Counted from the stretch's first letter, positions 42,144-55,150 are shown. The stretch is 64,000 nucleotides of DNA from Rhabdophis nuchalis (GCA_039707465.1 CM077644.1:200295962-200359961); one strand, 5' to 3'. The notes: generated by a model from the letters alone, not told the origin. A program made the numbers and translations.

Positions 42144-42519
42144 GATGAGTATCAACTGTTGATTATACTCATAAACGTATCAACTTTTCAACAACAAATG
42201 ATTCTATTATGGGTCTCCCTTAACTGATCTTGGACTGAACCATCTTCAACTACAGAAGGACATTTTTGTCCTTCTGTAGTTTGTACATTTTTAATCTCCT
42301 CTGCAAGAAATCACTTTAAGCCTCTAGTAAGAATTATCTTTCTTCTCTTCAGCGCTTACTAATTAGAGGAGAGATGGAAGTCAAAACAGGAAGGACAAAA
42401 GGTGCTTTTCTTTCTTCTTGCTTCAACTTCATTATGTAGCCTCAACAGATTCCCAGATTCTCATATTCCCTTAAAGGAATATGACACTTGACATAGATGT
42501 GTTCACTTTTAAAATGCTT

Positions 42520-42705
42520 TTTAGTCAGTGTTGACTTCTGGAGACCGCCTGGACAAGTCTCTGCAGTTTTCTTAGTAACATTTTGAAAGTAGGTTCCAAT
42601 TGTCTCTTTCTCTAGGGCTAAGAGAGAATGGCTAAGTCCAAATCACCCAGTATGCTTTGTGCCTAAGAGGGACTATAATTCAGTCTCCTAGTTTCTGTTG
42701 TATGC
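42520..42705 (-). mobile_element. SINE-like repeat of the second family, antisense, partial
   Basis: TCAGTGTTGACTTCTGGAGA, TTTCTCTAGGGCTAAGAGAG and TTCAGTCTCCTAGTTTCT match the copy at 5955-6250 without the purine expansion. Confidence 0.55.
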
Positions 42706-43009
42706 TGGGACTTCCAGGTGAGGCCTAATGGCAAGCTAAATTGAACGTTAGCCTCCACATGACACCTCAGTAGGCCATATGATGCATATTCCGAACTATC
42801 TGGGGGAAGACTGTTTTTGTCATCTACTACCCCCACCCCCATAGATTGCTTCCACCCCACCGGAACTACCTGCCGCACTTTATCATCTATCTTATTATGT
42901 GCTTTTAAGCTTGCTGTTTTAATCTTAGACTTGAAATGTATTATCTTGGACGATTCCCCCCCTCTTTTAGAACCAGTGCCGTTTGTTATGCTATTGTCGT
43001 ATTCCACAA

Positions 43010-43230
43010 TATTTCAAGAGGCCGGCCTGGCTTAGTTTTAATGGATATAGTTTTAATTGATTTTAACCCTTTTTCTAATCTAAATTTTAGCACAGACCTT
43101 AATTAAATCTATTTTTAACTGTTTTGTACTGTATTGGTTTATATTTTTTATATTTCTGTGCACCACCCTGAGTCCCCTTGGGGAGATAGGGCGGTATACA
43201 ACTTTGAATAATAAATAAAAAAATAAATAT
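43010..43230 (+). mobile_element. L2 LINE 3' end
   Basis: GGCCGGCCTGGCTTAG marks the end of the L2 coding region, followed by the 3' UTR core CTGTGCACCACCCTGAGTCC and an (AATA)n-type tail ending near 43230. Confidence 0.78.
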
Positions 43231-43349
43231 GAGATTTATGAAATTAAAAAATATTCCAAGAGATATCCTTGTTTACTTTTTCAGGAAGAAGACTATAGAT
43301 GAAGATCTGCAGTAGCATTTTAATACTAGATTGAATGTCTGTGGAGATT

Positions 43350-44745
43350 CTCAATCATCCAGGTCATACTTGTCTCAAAGATAATTTCTCAAAATGCAAA
43401 TGAACTGTTTTTTCCCTCTTCTTGTTTTTATCCAAGAGGCTTCATAAGTTCTGGCAGGATGGTGGGTGTGATGGAAGGATTAGTTCTGAACAGATGGGAG
43501 TGGGGAGGTTGGAGCTCTCGGAAATTGGCATTTTCCCTGAGACCTCTTAAGTCCACTTGGGAGTTTATCTGTGCTCTCGGGGTGACTTGTATCAGAGTGC
43601 AAATTTGGGTGGAATCTTCTTGGAATTTAAAGGACTGCATTGTAGACAGGAGATTGGTGTCCTATCTCTCCCTCTCTGTTGAGAGAACACTGCCCATTGT
43701 TAACAAAAATGGCTTCTTTAACCCCATCTTTCAAACCAATGGTCCTCTCTATCCACAGTTCTGGATAGAGAAGACCATTGGGTAGATCATCTTTCTATTC
43801 ATATTTTGGCTATAGAGGACCATTGGATAGATCATATCTCTATTAATATTCTGGATGGAGAGGCATATTAGATATGATCTGTCCTCACTATACAGTACTC
43901 TGTGTGCAGCTTGACATGCACTTATCTTCCAATAAGACATAGATCTAAGTACATAGATCTGGATGCTTTATTAAAGGAACAGGATGGTGAAACTGGGAAA
44001 AATAGAAATACATAAAATTAGAACCCAAATGCAAAATAAGCAGTGTTGAGTTGCTGGTGAGCATAACAACAGTATAGATAAATCTGAATCTTGTCAGTGA
44101 TGCTGTGTGTATGAAATGTGTGTTTTTATCTTCAGGTGAACATATGCTATGGATGAGGCTAGATTTTTCCTGGTGCTTCTGTTTCCTTCCAAATGCTAAA
44201 GGAAATGGTATGTGGCTTCATAGGATGCATTGGCTTTGGGAGTGAGGTTTGATGGGTAAAGATGATTTCTAAAAGGGGTGGGTCAACTTCCAAACAATAC
44301 AGATTGGTATTTGGCCTCTGGCCATTAGATGAGACTAGAGAACAACGACATAAACACAAATTGTATGCTGTGGCATGATAGGATAGACCATCCCTCTATC
44401 CATATTCTGGATAGAGAGAACCATTGGTTTGAAAAGGTTAGAGGTCATTTATGTTAACACTGCACATCCCTCTCTCAATAGAGTGGGATGGTTAAGATAC
44501 AACTTATCTCATGTCTACAACACAGTTCTTTCAGCAGTTCCAAGATTTCACTTGTACTCCGAAACAGGTGTCCCTGACAGCAAAGTGTCCCAGGTCACCT
44601 CAAGAGATGTCAAGGAGAGTGCTAACAACCAGATGACTGCAAAAAAATATGATCCTTGCAAGTCCACACCCCCATCCTGTCAGAACTAATTCTTCCATCA
44701 CCATCACCATCTTGCCAGAACCTATGAAGCTTCTTGAAGCTACAC
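43350..44745. repeat. Long imperfect inverted repeat
   Basis: The left arm (about 43430-43760) and right arm (about 44400-44725) are inverted relatives over some 330 bp. Matching blocks are TTTCAAACCAATGG with CCATTGGTTTGAAA, GTTAACAAAAATGGC with its counterpart near 44455, GCATTGTAGACAGGAGAT with ATCTCATGTCTACAACAC, and GGCTTCATAAGTTCTGGCAG with CTTGCCAGAACCTATGAAGC. The left end also carries a foldback-family end (GAGATTCTCAATCATCCAGG). The loop holds short repeats of a GGATAGAG/CCATTGGATAG type. It may be one transposon with long inverted ends or two opposing copies of one repeat. The short frames in each arm read alike (TILPELMKPL on minus, TILPEPMKLL on plus). Confidence 0.65.
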
Positions 44746-44764
44746 TACCCCATGTGATTTATAC

Positions 44765-47340
44765 TACTTTGAATTCAGCCACTGTTCAGACAATACAGAT
44801 TACAAAATCCATGACGGCCATGGACCTGACCCAATTAATTCAAGGCCCCACCCACGAGGGTGGACACACACCGGATCTCATCTTTGTCTCTGACCAATGG
44901 AAGAGTGATCTGGGTACAGGGGATATAGTCATCACACCCTTGTCATGGTCAGACCACTCACTTCTCCGGCTCGACTTTCCAACCGCCACCCCCCACCGCG
45001 GGGAGGCGGAACCTGAGTCATCAATCTGGTTCCGCCCCAGGCGCCTGATGGACCCTGATGGGTTCCAGGCGGCGCTTGGGCCACTTCCTGTACCCCTGAC
45101 CCGCGCCCCGATGGAGGACCTCGTGGCCGCATGGAATACTGCGACCACGGGAGCCTTGGATCGGGTCGCGCCCTTGCGGCCTCTCTTGCGGCGGCGAAAC
45201 ACCCTGGCTCCTTGGTTTACCGAGGAGCTGCGGGTGATGAAACGCCGCAAGAGATGCCTAGAGGGAAGATGGAGGTCTACCCGTTCTGAATCTGACCGGA
45301 CACAGGTAAGAGCCCATTTACGGACTTACATTGTGGCGCTGAGAGTGGCCAAACGTCATCATTGTGCCACTCTCATAGCATCCGCAGAAAACCGCCCTGC
45401 CGCCCTGTTTAGGGTGACCCGCTCCCTCCTTCAACAGAGGGTGCGGGAAGCCCCGCTACAGGGCAGAGCAGAGGAATTTGTGATTTTTCTGCAGGAGAAA
45501 ATCGCTCAGATACAGAACGAGTTAGCCCCCATTGATGGCCCAGTGGGATGCCACGAGGCAGATCTTGTTTGGGAGGAGTTTGACTCCGTTGCTTCCGAGG
45601 ATATGGACAGGTTACGTGGGCGACTGCGAGCCACCACATGTTTATTGGACCCGTGTCCCTCCTGGCTTGTACTGGCATCCTGGGAGGTGACACGAGGCTG
45701 GCTCCAAGAGGTTGTCAACGCTTCCTTAAGTGAGGGTTCCTTGCCTGCTTCCCTAAAAGAGGCTATGGTGAGGCCCCTCCTTAAGAAGCCCTCTTTGGAT
45801 CCAGCTTTATTAACCAACTATCGTCCAGTCTCCAACCTTCCCTTCTTGGCGAAGGTTGTTGAGAGTGTGGTGGCACAACAGTTTCCCCGTCACCTGGAGG
45901 AAGTTGATTATCTAGACCCGCGCCAGTCCGGCTTTCGGCCCGGGCATAGCACTGAGACGGCATTGGTCGCGTTGGTTGATGATCTCTGGAGGGCCAGAGA
46001 TGGGGGTTGTTCCTCCATCCTGGTCCTATTAGACCTCTCGGCGGCTTTCGATACCATCGACCATGGTATCCTATTGCATCGGCTGGGGGGGTTGGGAGTG
46101 GGAGGCACCGTTTTACGGTGGTTCTCCTCCTACCTCTCTGGCCGATCGCAATTTGTGTTGGCAGGGGAGCAGAGGTCGACCTCGAGACCCCTCACATGTG
46201 GGGTGCCTCAGGGGTCGGTCCTCTCGCCTCTCCTGTTTAACACATACATGAAGCCGCTGGGTGAGATCATCCGTGGTTTTGGGGTAGAGTACCATCTATA
46301 CGCTGACAACACCCAGCTGTATATTTCTACCCCAAACCACCCCAACGATGCCGTAGCGGTGATGTGCCAGTGCCTGGAAGCCGTGCGGGTCTGGATGGGA
46401 AGTAACGGACTCAGGCTCAACCCGACCAAGACCGAGTGGCTGTGGTTTCCGGCTGCCCGATTCAACCAGCTCACTCCATCGCTGGCCATAGGGGGCGAAC
46501 ATCTTGCCCCTGTGGATGGGGTGTGCAATTTGGGTGTCCTCCTGGATGCCCGGCTGTCCATGGAAGATCAAGTGACAGCCGTGGCCAGGAGGGCATTTTA
46601 CCAGGTTCGCCTGGTTCGCCAATTGCGCCCCCCAATTGCGCCCCCTTCGCACAGTCACTCATGCGCTCGTGACATCCCGACTGGACTATTGCAACTCTCT
46701 CTACATGGGGCTCCCCTTGAGGTGCACCCGGAGACTTCAGCTAGTCCAGAATGCAGCCGCGCGAGCAATTATGGGAACCACTAGGTTTACCCATGTAACA
46801 CCGCTCTTGCGCGAGATGCACTGGCTGCCTGTCGTCTTCCGGGTGCGCTTCAAGGTGTTGATTATCATCTTTAAAGCGCTCCATGGCTCGGGACCTAGCT
46901 ATCTGCGGGATCGGATCCTGCCTCATACATCCTCACGACCGATTCGCTCCCACAGAGAGGGACTTCTCCGGGTGCCGTCCACTAGACTTTGTCAGCGGGC
47001 GACGCCCAGGGGAAGGGCTCTCTCTGTGGCGGGCCCGGCCCTCTGGAACGACCTTCCCCCCGATATTAGGACGACCACGGACCTCCGCTCCTTCCGTCTC
47101 AAATTAAAAACTCATTTCTTCTGTCTGGCCTAGGATAGTCTCTCTGTCTTTGGGGTTTTATTGGGGTTTTGTAATTATTGCTTAATTTTAATGGGAATTT
47201 TAGCGCAGGTTTGGATTTAATTTATTTTTAATGAAATGTTTATATGTATTTATTGTTTTACTGTGCCTGTGCACCGCCCCGAGTCCCTGTGGGGAGAGGG
47301 CGCGGTTTAGAAATATTAAAATTATTATTATTATTATTAT
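44765..47340 (+). mobile_element. Long 5'-truncated L2 LINE copy
   Basis: It starts in the late endonuclease region, runs through the full reverse transcriptase and C-terminal region, and then the L2-type 3' UTR (TGCACCGCCCCGAGTCCC near 47270) and an (ATT)n tail at 47324-47340. It is GC-rich compared with its surroundings. The 5' boundary is approximate because the inverted-repeat arm upstream reads into it without a visible duplication. The other L2 fragments in the window match its 3' part. Confidence 0.88.
44780..47133 (+). pseudogene. L2 ORF2 (endonuclease end and reverse transcriptase), frameshifted
   Basis: An open frame runs to 46784 and a second, shifted frame covers about 46624-47133. 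The first shows endonuclease ends (HTPDLIFVSDQW, WSDHSLLRLDF) and reverse transcriptase motifs: NYRPVSNLPFLAKVVE, QSGFRPGHSTETALV, LDLSAAFDTIDH, GVPQGSVLSPLLF and YADNTQLYI. The second carries RLDYCNSLYMGLP, QLVQNAAARAIM and SVAGPALWNDLPPD. The shift comes from a 13-bp direct repeat near 46624-46651. The catalytic YADD reads YADN (GAC AAC), so the enzyme would be inactive regardless of the shift. The part of the frame before about 44765 belongs to a different repeat. Confidence 0.87.
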
Positions 47341-49127
47341 AAAATCAATATTTTTGTGTGATTTTTTTTTATTAAAAAAATTAACAATAGCTTGTTAGAG
47401 GGCAGAATAATGACATTTTTAACAGAAACTTGAATCTTTGTGTTAACTTTTTCATAAAAGGACACGAAAAGGACACATGTGAAAGGTGTTACATTGAAAA
47501 ATTATAAGCAGATTAACACTTTTAAGTCTCGCACAACCTGAAATTAAAAAGTTGTGAAATGTTTGCAGCTTCACACACAAGCCAGTAATGGTGTGAATGT
47601 TTCATGCTGTTTGAGCAGGTTCTTATTTCACAGGATAAGTGAGAAAGAAAAGAAAAGAGAAAGCTTGGAATTTTCACATTCCTAGCCCTCCTGGCCTTTG
47701 GTACAGCAATCAATAACTTACTTTTGTTGAGTAAGCAGAAGGAATACCCTTTATCAACTTTTCATCCTTGTCAAGAAGGTTGCAAAAATAAACTCTTTGT
47801 TCTTGAAGTTTGAGAAAAAAGAAAAAAAAATAGCTGAATTCCCTGCACTTTTGTTGTTGTTCTAGCTTCATCTTTGTAAATGCTTGTATTACATTCTGTG
47901 AATGGGATGTAGTATCTGTGTCTTCAAATATTGCCAAATTTCCAGGAACCCTAGCCAATGTGTTTAATGGTGAACAATGCTGGGAATTGTAATTTAGCAA
48001 TATTTGGAGGGATACAAGTTCTCCATCCCTGATTTTAAATACTAGTGTACTAATAAGTCTCTGGTAAGCATCATAACAGTTTATGTGTATCATAGCTAAC
48101 TTAATATCTGCTGGTGATACTGTTACCCAGAGGGAGTTGGAAGGGGAAAATGTTTAAAATTAATTAGAGATGAACGTTTTTCTTCCTTGCATCATATTTG
48201 CCATAACTGCATTTGAAAAATAGCAAGCACTTAAGCTTCTCTTTCCAGCAATAAATTCTTATTACCCATTGATGCATAAACCTAGCTTCCATCAACCTTA
48301 ACGGTAGGGCAGGGCATGCTTACTTCAGATCACTGAGTCAAGAAATAAATAGATATCGCTAAATGGTTTCCAAGTATTAATAGCAAAGCTTCCACTAAGT
48401 GCTATCAGTTTTAGCATAGTATGATGGAAGAAAAAAAAATTTAAGCAGCAAATGTTCCACTTCAAAAAAGTAGGAGTTTAGTTTTGGTTTTTAACTAGCT
48501 TATCAGTACTAACTCAGTCTTGTTTCTAGGTGATAATAATGGAAAAATAATTTGCATTTTGAGACCTGATACAGGTAATCCTCAATTTATTATCACAATT
48601 GCACCTGGAATTTTAGTGGTAAGTCATTGAGGCTATTAAGTGGGACTACCTTGCTCAACAATTTCAATTTGTTCATAACAAATCCATGCCAACCTGGTAA
48701 AAACTATTATTTTCAGGATGCTTATAAATGGATATTTTATTATTTTATCTAATATCTTCCCAAGAATTAATGTCAGATTATATTTCACTAGATTTTCTTT
48801 TTCTCCCTTTTGAAATCCGTGATACATACTATACTTACCCTCCATTTATGTTTCTGTGAAAATAAAATGTTTTAACATTAAATTATCACTTCTTCTGACT
48901 CTTCCAACTGCTTTCATTTCCTCAGCTAATCTTTCCTGGAGGAAACCCAAGAAGAGCTAATTCTCTTATGCATTTTTACCCTTTCAAGGAAAATGTTATC
49001 AAGAATTTACCAGATAGACCATACTCAGCAATTTGCATCCCAAAAGATGGAAGAATAATTAAAGTTATGCATCGTTATTGTCTCAGGTGTTTATGAAAGA
49101 ACAACTATTAGCTTTTCTCCTTTAAAA
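47341..49127. other. AT-rich intergenic stretch
   Basis: Apart from the MITE end at 48572, I see no gene. The 127-aa minus frame at 47710-48093 shows no recognisable domain and contains a Phe run from a T/A tract. Confidence 0.5.
48572..48650 (+). mobile_element. TA-flanked MITE relative, left end only
   Basis: CAGGTAATCCTCAATTTATTATCACAATTG resembles the left terminus of the 25014 family. It is truncated after about 80 bp. Confidence 0.45.
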
Positions 49128-49482
49128 TGGGACATGGTGGCTCAGTGGCTAAGATGCTGAGCTTGCCGATCAAAAGGTCAGCAGTTCAACAGTTCAAATC
49201 CATAGTGCCTGCATAACGGGGTGAGCTCCCCTTACTTTTTTTCAGCTTCTGCCAACCTAGCAGTTTGAAAGCATGTAAAAAATGCAAGTAGAAAAACCAC
49301 GGTGGGAAGGTAACAGCGTTCTGTGCATCTTCGGTGTTTAGTTATGCTGGCCACATGACCACGGAAACGTCTTAGGACAGTGCTGGCTCTTCGACTTTGA
49401 AACGGAGATGAGCACCGCCCCCTTGAGTTGGGAACAACTAACACATATGTGTGAAGGGAACCTTTACCTTTACTTTACCTTT
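49128..49482 (+). mobile_element. Sauria-type tRNA-derived SINE
   Basis: Same family as the copy at 9487: GTGGCTCAGTGGCTAAGATG head, CAGCAGTTCAACAGTTCAAATCC B-box region, CTGCCAACCTAGCAGTTTGA body, ACACATATGTGTGAAGGGAA and a CTTTACCTTTACTTTACC tail. Confidence 0.87.
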
Positions 49483-52319
49483 TATGTCCTTGACCAAATG
49501 ACAGCAAACAGAAACAGTAACATTGCTTTTATTTATTTCTCTGTTTACTTTGACTAAGGTAGTCTATGCAGCATTCCCACCTTTAATCATTTGTGAACAG
49601 AAGTATCTCGTTTTGCCATAGAATGCAATTTCTTCTCCCTTTCTTTTACTCCTGCTGTGTTTGAATAAACTGTGTTTTTCACAATGCTATATGTCAACCA
49701 TGGGATCATTCCTATATATTTTCCATTATAGGATGGATCTCATTCCATTCCATTTCCATTAAATCATACTTGCCTTTCGGTATTAATAGTCCAGGTTCAT
49801 CTTGTTTATTTCCCAAACTCTGAGAATTAGCATATACACAATGAAGGCCAGGAACATTAGAGTTAGTGTTCTTTTTTTATTTAATACTTTATTGTCTCTA
49901 TTACATCACTCCCTCTTGTTTGTACAGTGGAATGTCTTCAAAGATTTTATCTCCAATACCAACAGTATTCATCTAAGTGCCATTCTATTGTAACATGCCA
50001 TGTTTTAAACAAAATTATTTTTGAGGTGCAACCTATTTCTTGCCAGGAGTCCCTTATCTAGATAATTCAGACCATGATTCCAGAAACAAATTCTCTGCCA
50101 TCTGTGTAGGCAGTCATTCACAAATTTTATGAGGAACTCTAAAAGGCCAATTGACTTTGCCAAAAATTATTTCAGTTGGCTTAGGCTCTATTGCCAGTTT
50201 TACTGTGAAGCTGGATGCAATCCATTGATGGGATGCAATTCTTTCATGATTAACTAGAACCGGTTGCTGGAGAGAAAAACTGGAGTTGTAGACCTGCTGA
50301 AAAACTCACACCATATGGTGACCAATTTATAGAATACTTAGCAGACAGATAACACAACAAGTTAGGTGACTGAAGTGCAGTAAAAATTAAGGATGTGCAC
50401 AAAACAGAAGGCTTATTTTGCTCCTAGCTCTGCAGAAAATAGATAATCCAGCGTACCTTGTTGAAATGTTCTGAGCTGAATGCATTTCAATATATTCAAT
50501 ACTGTTCAACAAACACAAAACAGCTCAAGAGGTGTGTGTTTTTTGGAGCAGAAGTGAAAATACTTTGATTGCTCTGATCATGAAAAACAATGGCAAGTGA
50601 ACAGGAGCCTTGTATTACTACATTTTACACTCATGATTGGTGAACTTAAACATGGGATACTTTATGCCAGCTACCAATGGCTATTTGTAACAAGAGCAGG
50701 AGGCTAATTACAAGACATTTGTGAAAAAAACTCCACATTCATGGTTGCTGGTTGCTATTTTGGCATTGTTACAGTGTGCTGTGGATATTGCTCTGAGTCC
50801 CACTGCCATTTAAATAACAAGGAAACTGGGTTAAACAAAAAAGAAAACTTTAAAAGAGAAAAAAACTCCCACAAAAATTATGGAAGCAGCAGTTACTTTC
50901 CTATGGATGTACCTGGGCCAGTGTTGCAGGAGATGCTAGTATTAATCATTTCATTAAAGTACAAGATCCAAACGCCACCCAACTATATTAAGCTTCTATT
51001 TTTATTTATTTATATTCATCTTTCCTCCTCCATTTTAATATAAGTTGTACTGCAGACGTCAGTCAGCAGTGCCATCTCATCTACTTAACACTTACGATGT
51101 TCAAGCAACAGTATGTTGTATGTCTGTTGTGGGGTTTTTGGCAGCCTGGCAGAGGCTGGTTGACTGCCAAAGAAAGGCAGTGTGTTCACATCTGTTGTTT
51201 AACTCCAACTGGAGTAAGATTATACACACACAAACATACAAAACCACACAGAAACACACATTAGGTGCTGCCCTAGTCTGGCAGGACTTCACCAGTAAAT
51301 ATAAATCCAAGCCTTGACACCTTCCATTTATTTATTATTTATTTATTTATTTATAAAATTTATATAACCGCACCCTTTCTTCCTAATTTCTTCCTAATTC
51401 CTCAGCATAGATGAAAAAGGGGAATTAGGATGACTTTTCATCCAACAATAAAAAGAAAGAAAAGGAACTTCTAGTTCTTTTTTATACTAGAAGTGCAAAA
51501 TAGAGGAAGTGTTGAACAAGCCAACCACTTCTTACAGCAATTCCATTCCCAAACATCAACAAATATGCACACATACTGAAGCTCAACCCAATTCCAAACC
51601 AAACAGCATAAAGTCATTTCAATTTTAAAACACTGAATTTCCATAACAAATAGGAATCAAGAAAATATACAGAGTATAGAAACTGTAGTATGTTTAGTCT
51701 TAAAAAGGAAGACCAATCCAACATAGAGAACATTTTGAGAAAACAGCATATTTTTGCCCTGTTCAGTTTAGATGTGTGCACTCTGTGCAGTTTCCTTTAT
51801 CCTCTTGATTGCACAACTTTCAAAGTGCCTTTGAAGATGAATATTTTACATTTTGAAAGCTGTCCTGTCCTCATTTTCAACATGTAATTATACTTTTCTT
51901 GCTGTAGTTATCTTCAAAATAGAAATCCTTTGAAAGCTGCAGATGAAATTGCTGGACTTATTACTAGTTTTAAAAAATTCTATATTTTGATCAACTTTGT
52001 CTTATAATATGTTCATTCAGATTTGTATCTTCTTTTCTTCCTTATAAACAAATATCCATGAAGTCTGTTGGCTTGACCAGCTCTTTTTAATGTTGATATT
52101 CTACTATCCACTAATTTTATCCATTGTGTTATTAATAAAATTATGGTAAACAACATACATGGTAATATAATTTAAAATTGGGAAAGCAAGTCGTCTTCTA
52201 TCTTTTATAAGATTTTAAAATGTATTCTGCTTTTTCATGTTCTGTATATATCTATGGATGTTTATTTATTCATCTTGCAAAGTTTTATATGAAATTAAAA
52301 TTTATGTTTTGCATGTGTG
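49483..52319. other. AT-rich intergenic stretch
   Basis: Only short frames (up to 100 aa) without motifs, plus one TTTA microsatellite. Confidence 0.5.
51325..51362. repeat. (TTTA)n short microsatellite
   Basis: TTTATTTATT units, followed by TATATAACCGCACCC, possibly a degraded LINE tail in reverse. Confidence 0.7.
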
Positions 52320-52515
52320 TATCAAAGGACCCAAAGGAGGAACTGGACAAGATATGGAAAGTAAAGGCCAAAGTGGCCACAGTAATGGTAGAAATGATTG
52401 TGGCTCCCAAGATGGGAGAGTAGATCCAACAGATCCCAGGAATGATATGAGCATTCTCTGTTCAGAAGAGTTAAAGCTAGTACTTTCTAATTCTTCTTGT
52501 AATAATAACTGAACT
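52320..52515 (+). mobile_element. LINE C-terminal coding fragment, R4/Dong-like (tentative)
   Basis: The plus-strand frame from about 52326 reads PKEELDKIWKVKAKV, and after a stop IQQIPG and SVQKS. These blocks match a conserved C-terminal region downstream of the reverse transcriptase in some vertebrate LINEs (pattern LWKMK..V..VIGALG...QKSALLGTA). The fragment at 56845-57205 shows the same pattern better. Family naming is from memory and uncertain. Confidence 0.45.
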
Positions 52516-53776
52516 ATTTTTTATTTTTTATTGGGAGCTGTCCAGAATTAATTATAAGAGGAACAGCTATATAAATACTTTAAACAAACAAAAAGACAAA
52601 AAGATAAGTAATGATAATGGCTCTATATGCATTTTGCTTACGGATTATCACAGTTCCTTGTATATTTATTTATTTTATTTATTAGAATTTGTCAAACAAA
52701 AACAAGAACAAGAATAATGGAATAAAAATACAATGAGAGGGACAATAGGCACGTTAGTCATCTTATGGGTAAGAGATCAAGGAAAAGGAAAAATGCCAAA
52801 ATATTTTGTATTTTAGTAGTTATAGTCCTTACAGACAAATCAGCAATCATATCCCATTGTTGAAATTAAACACACATAGAAATAAAAATTTCAATACATA
52901 ACAAATTACCCGCAGTATGTTTTATGGCACTTAACTGTATAGTACACAGAATCTAGGATACATTTCAGAATATCTATTAAATAAATGTTTATTTTTTTTA
53001 TTTTTTTTATTTTTTTCCCTTTTATTTTTTTAATGTATTTATACTGTATTTTAATTTCATTTCAGTTCAATATTCATTTACATAGTAGATGCAATGTTCT
53101 TTTATTTGTATCATTAGCAGATTTAAAACAGATCATGCCAGATCATAATGTCTATACATAGATTTAAAAAATATTTGGTGGATGCTACTCTTAGAAATTA
53201 TCTTTAAATCACAATTCTGGATGTTTGGTTAATGTATTGTAATTATGTTTATATTATTCTTTCTTTTGGAAATCCAAAGGAAATCTCATTTTATTCTATT
53301 AAGATCAACTTTGTTAAGTAATCAAGTCAAATGAAGACTTGAACCTCTTATTCCACTTCTATCCCTATCTTAGTCATCACACCTGTTGCATGAGATTTTG
53401 TGGCTCTTTGCCTAGAAAGTTGTCTACTATTTTTATATGACAGGAGCAGCTGCTTCATTTTGGTGTAAAATTACTTCCATAACTGTATCAGAGAGAAGAA
53501 CATAACCCAGGCCATGCAATGATATACGAACTGGAAAACTGCTTTCTGGCAAGACAATCCCCATGCAAATAATAATACAATTTTGGGGGGTTTTTTGGTT
53601 TAAAAAAAAAACTATTTCTATTTATATCCTGTTATATAAGGAAATAACCATGTTATGTCCTTATATAATTGACTATCGGATTCCAATCAACTCTGATGCC
53701 CAGGTCAAAGCAATTAACATCACATCATCTGCTGGGTTTAGAGGCTCCTGGACAAACTTTGCAGGATGCCTTAACT

Positions 53777-54219
53777 CAGGGGTCCCCAACCTCCGGTCCG
53801 TGGACCGGTGCCGGTCCGTGGCTTGATAGTAACCGGGCCGGAGTGAGCAATGGAGAGAGTAGCGCAACTCTTAGGAAAGTGTAGCAAATGCTCCCCTATC
53901 CTGGTGGCTGGCTGGGGCACTCCCCAGGGGCAGGATGGGGGCAACGGAATGCATTGGGTGGGTTTAGGGCATCACCCGGCCCAGCACATGGGGAAGGGGC
54001 TGCCAGGCCCTCCTGCCCGGGACGCAGCGCGTCCTTCCCTGCCCCAGCCGAGGATCCTTCGCCCAGGACCCCTGGCAGCTTTTCCGCCCAGTTGCACATG
54101 ACCGCTGAACGTGCGTGCGGCCCACGTGACTCGACTGACCCACTGGAGGCTTCCACCGGTCTGCAGAATTTTTTTTACATGAAACTGGTCCCTGGTGTCA
54201 AAAAGGTTGGGGACCCCTG
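53777..54219. mobile_element. hAT element, same termini as the 23257 copy
   Basis: Perfect termini CAGGGGTCCCCAACC and a perfect 8-bp duplication CCTTAACT at 53769-53776 and 54220-54227. It shares the GGACCGGTGCCGGTCCGTGG block and the CTGGTCCCTGGTG region near the right end. The 443-bp body is GC-rich and lacks the purine tract and the shared module. The 223-aa frame across it is not a gene. Confidence 0.9.
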
Positions 54220-54764
54220 CCTTAACTCTTCTACGTATAAAAGTGTTCTATTTGGTTTTATTTTAAAGACAATTGCAAATAGCATCCAGATTTGGAAGGC
54301 CCATAGCCCATTTAACACTACTAGTCCTAACATTATAAATAGCAATTCTATTTGGACTTCCATTCATTTAATTAAAGAACATAATCAATTAGTTCCAACA
54401 TGTATCTGGGATGTGATTCAAGTAATTATAAATTATTTTTCCTATTCCCCCTTCTTTTGGTCTGGTATTTCATCTTTCAAGGTCTTTTATAAGATTATCA
54501 GGCAGTCGAATTTCCTTTGGTGGTGTATTCCAGTGCCCTTTCTGATCTTGACTGACTGATGATGTACGTTGTACTTTTGTAAAACAGAGTAATAACTCTG
54601 AAATTGCTAAGATTGTCCAAAGCTTCAGTCTTAAAAGATTTGTTCTAGTCACTCCTTTGAAAGGAATCTCCAGATTGCCAAATTGAGGCAATGCATTACA
54701 TGTAGGGTAATTCAGCAACTGCTCAAAATTACAGCAGTGATGAATGAAAGGAGTTACAACCCCT

Positions 54765-54860
54765 CCCTGAAATTATGGTCATTGCAGCATCCCCATAGTC
54801 ATGTGATCAAAATTTGAGCGCTTAGTAATCTTATCATCCTTACAACCAAGTATGCTACAA
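54765..54860 (+). mobile_element. TA-flanked MITE internal fragment
   Basis: GTCATTGCAGCATCCCCATA and GTCATGTGATCAAAATTTG match the inside of the 25014 element. No termini are seen. Confidence 0.4.
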
Positions 54861-55095
54861 TTCCCCATGCTTGCCTTTCTTTCTCTTCATCTATGAACTT
54901 AAATAACAGTGAACCTCTAAGAGTTTAGCATGAAGCAATCCACCACAACCACAGATAAAAGGGCTGAATGCCCAGGAAACACTCCACATTTTCTTGTAGG
55001 AATCTGTCCAATAGTTTTAACCCATGGAAGTCAAATTAAAACTTTTCTTTAAAACCATCAAGTCAATTCCTGGAAGACAGTAAGGTAAGTTCTGC

Positions 55096-55097
<2 letters not shown>

Positions 55098-55148
<51 letters not shown>

Positions 55149-55150
55149 TT
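55098..55150. repeat. (TTAC)n microsatellite
   Basis: About 13 units of ACTT, pure. Confidence 0.92.

Noticed and set aside
43731..44436. A discrete DNA transposon bounded by TTTCAAACCAATGG inverted ends
   Set aside because: The inverted similarity continues well beyond these ends on both sides and no target duplication is seen, so they are inner parts of a longer inverted repeat.
44649..44764. N-terminal part of the 711-aa L2 frame
   Set aside because: It derives from the inverted-repeat arm upstream, not from L2; the recognisable L2 sequence begins about 44765-44800.
53850..54559. 223-aa plus-strand frame
   Set aside because: It starts in the GC-rich body of the hAT at 53777-54219 and runs across its boundary into unrelated AT-rich DNA; no motif.
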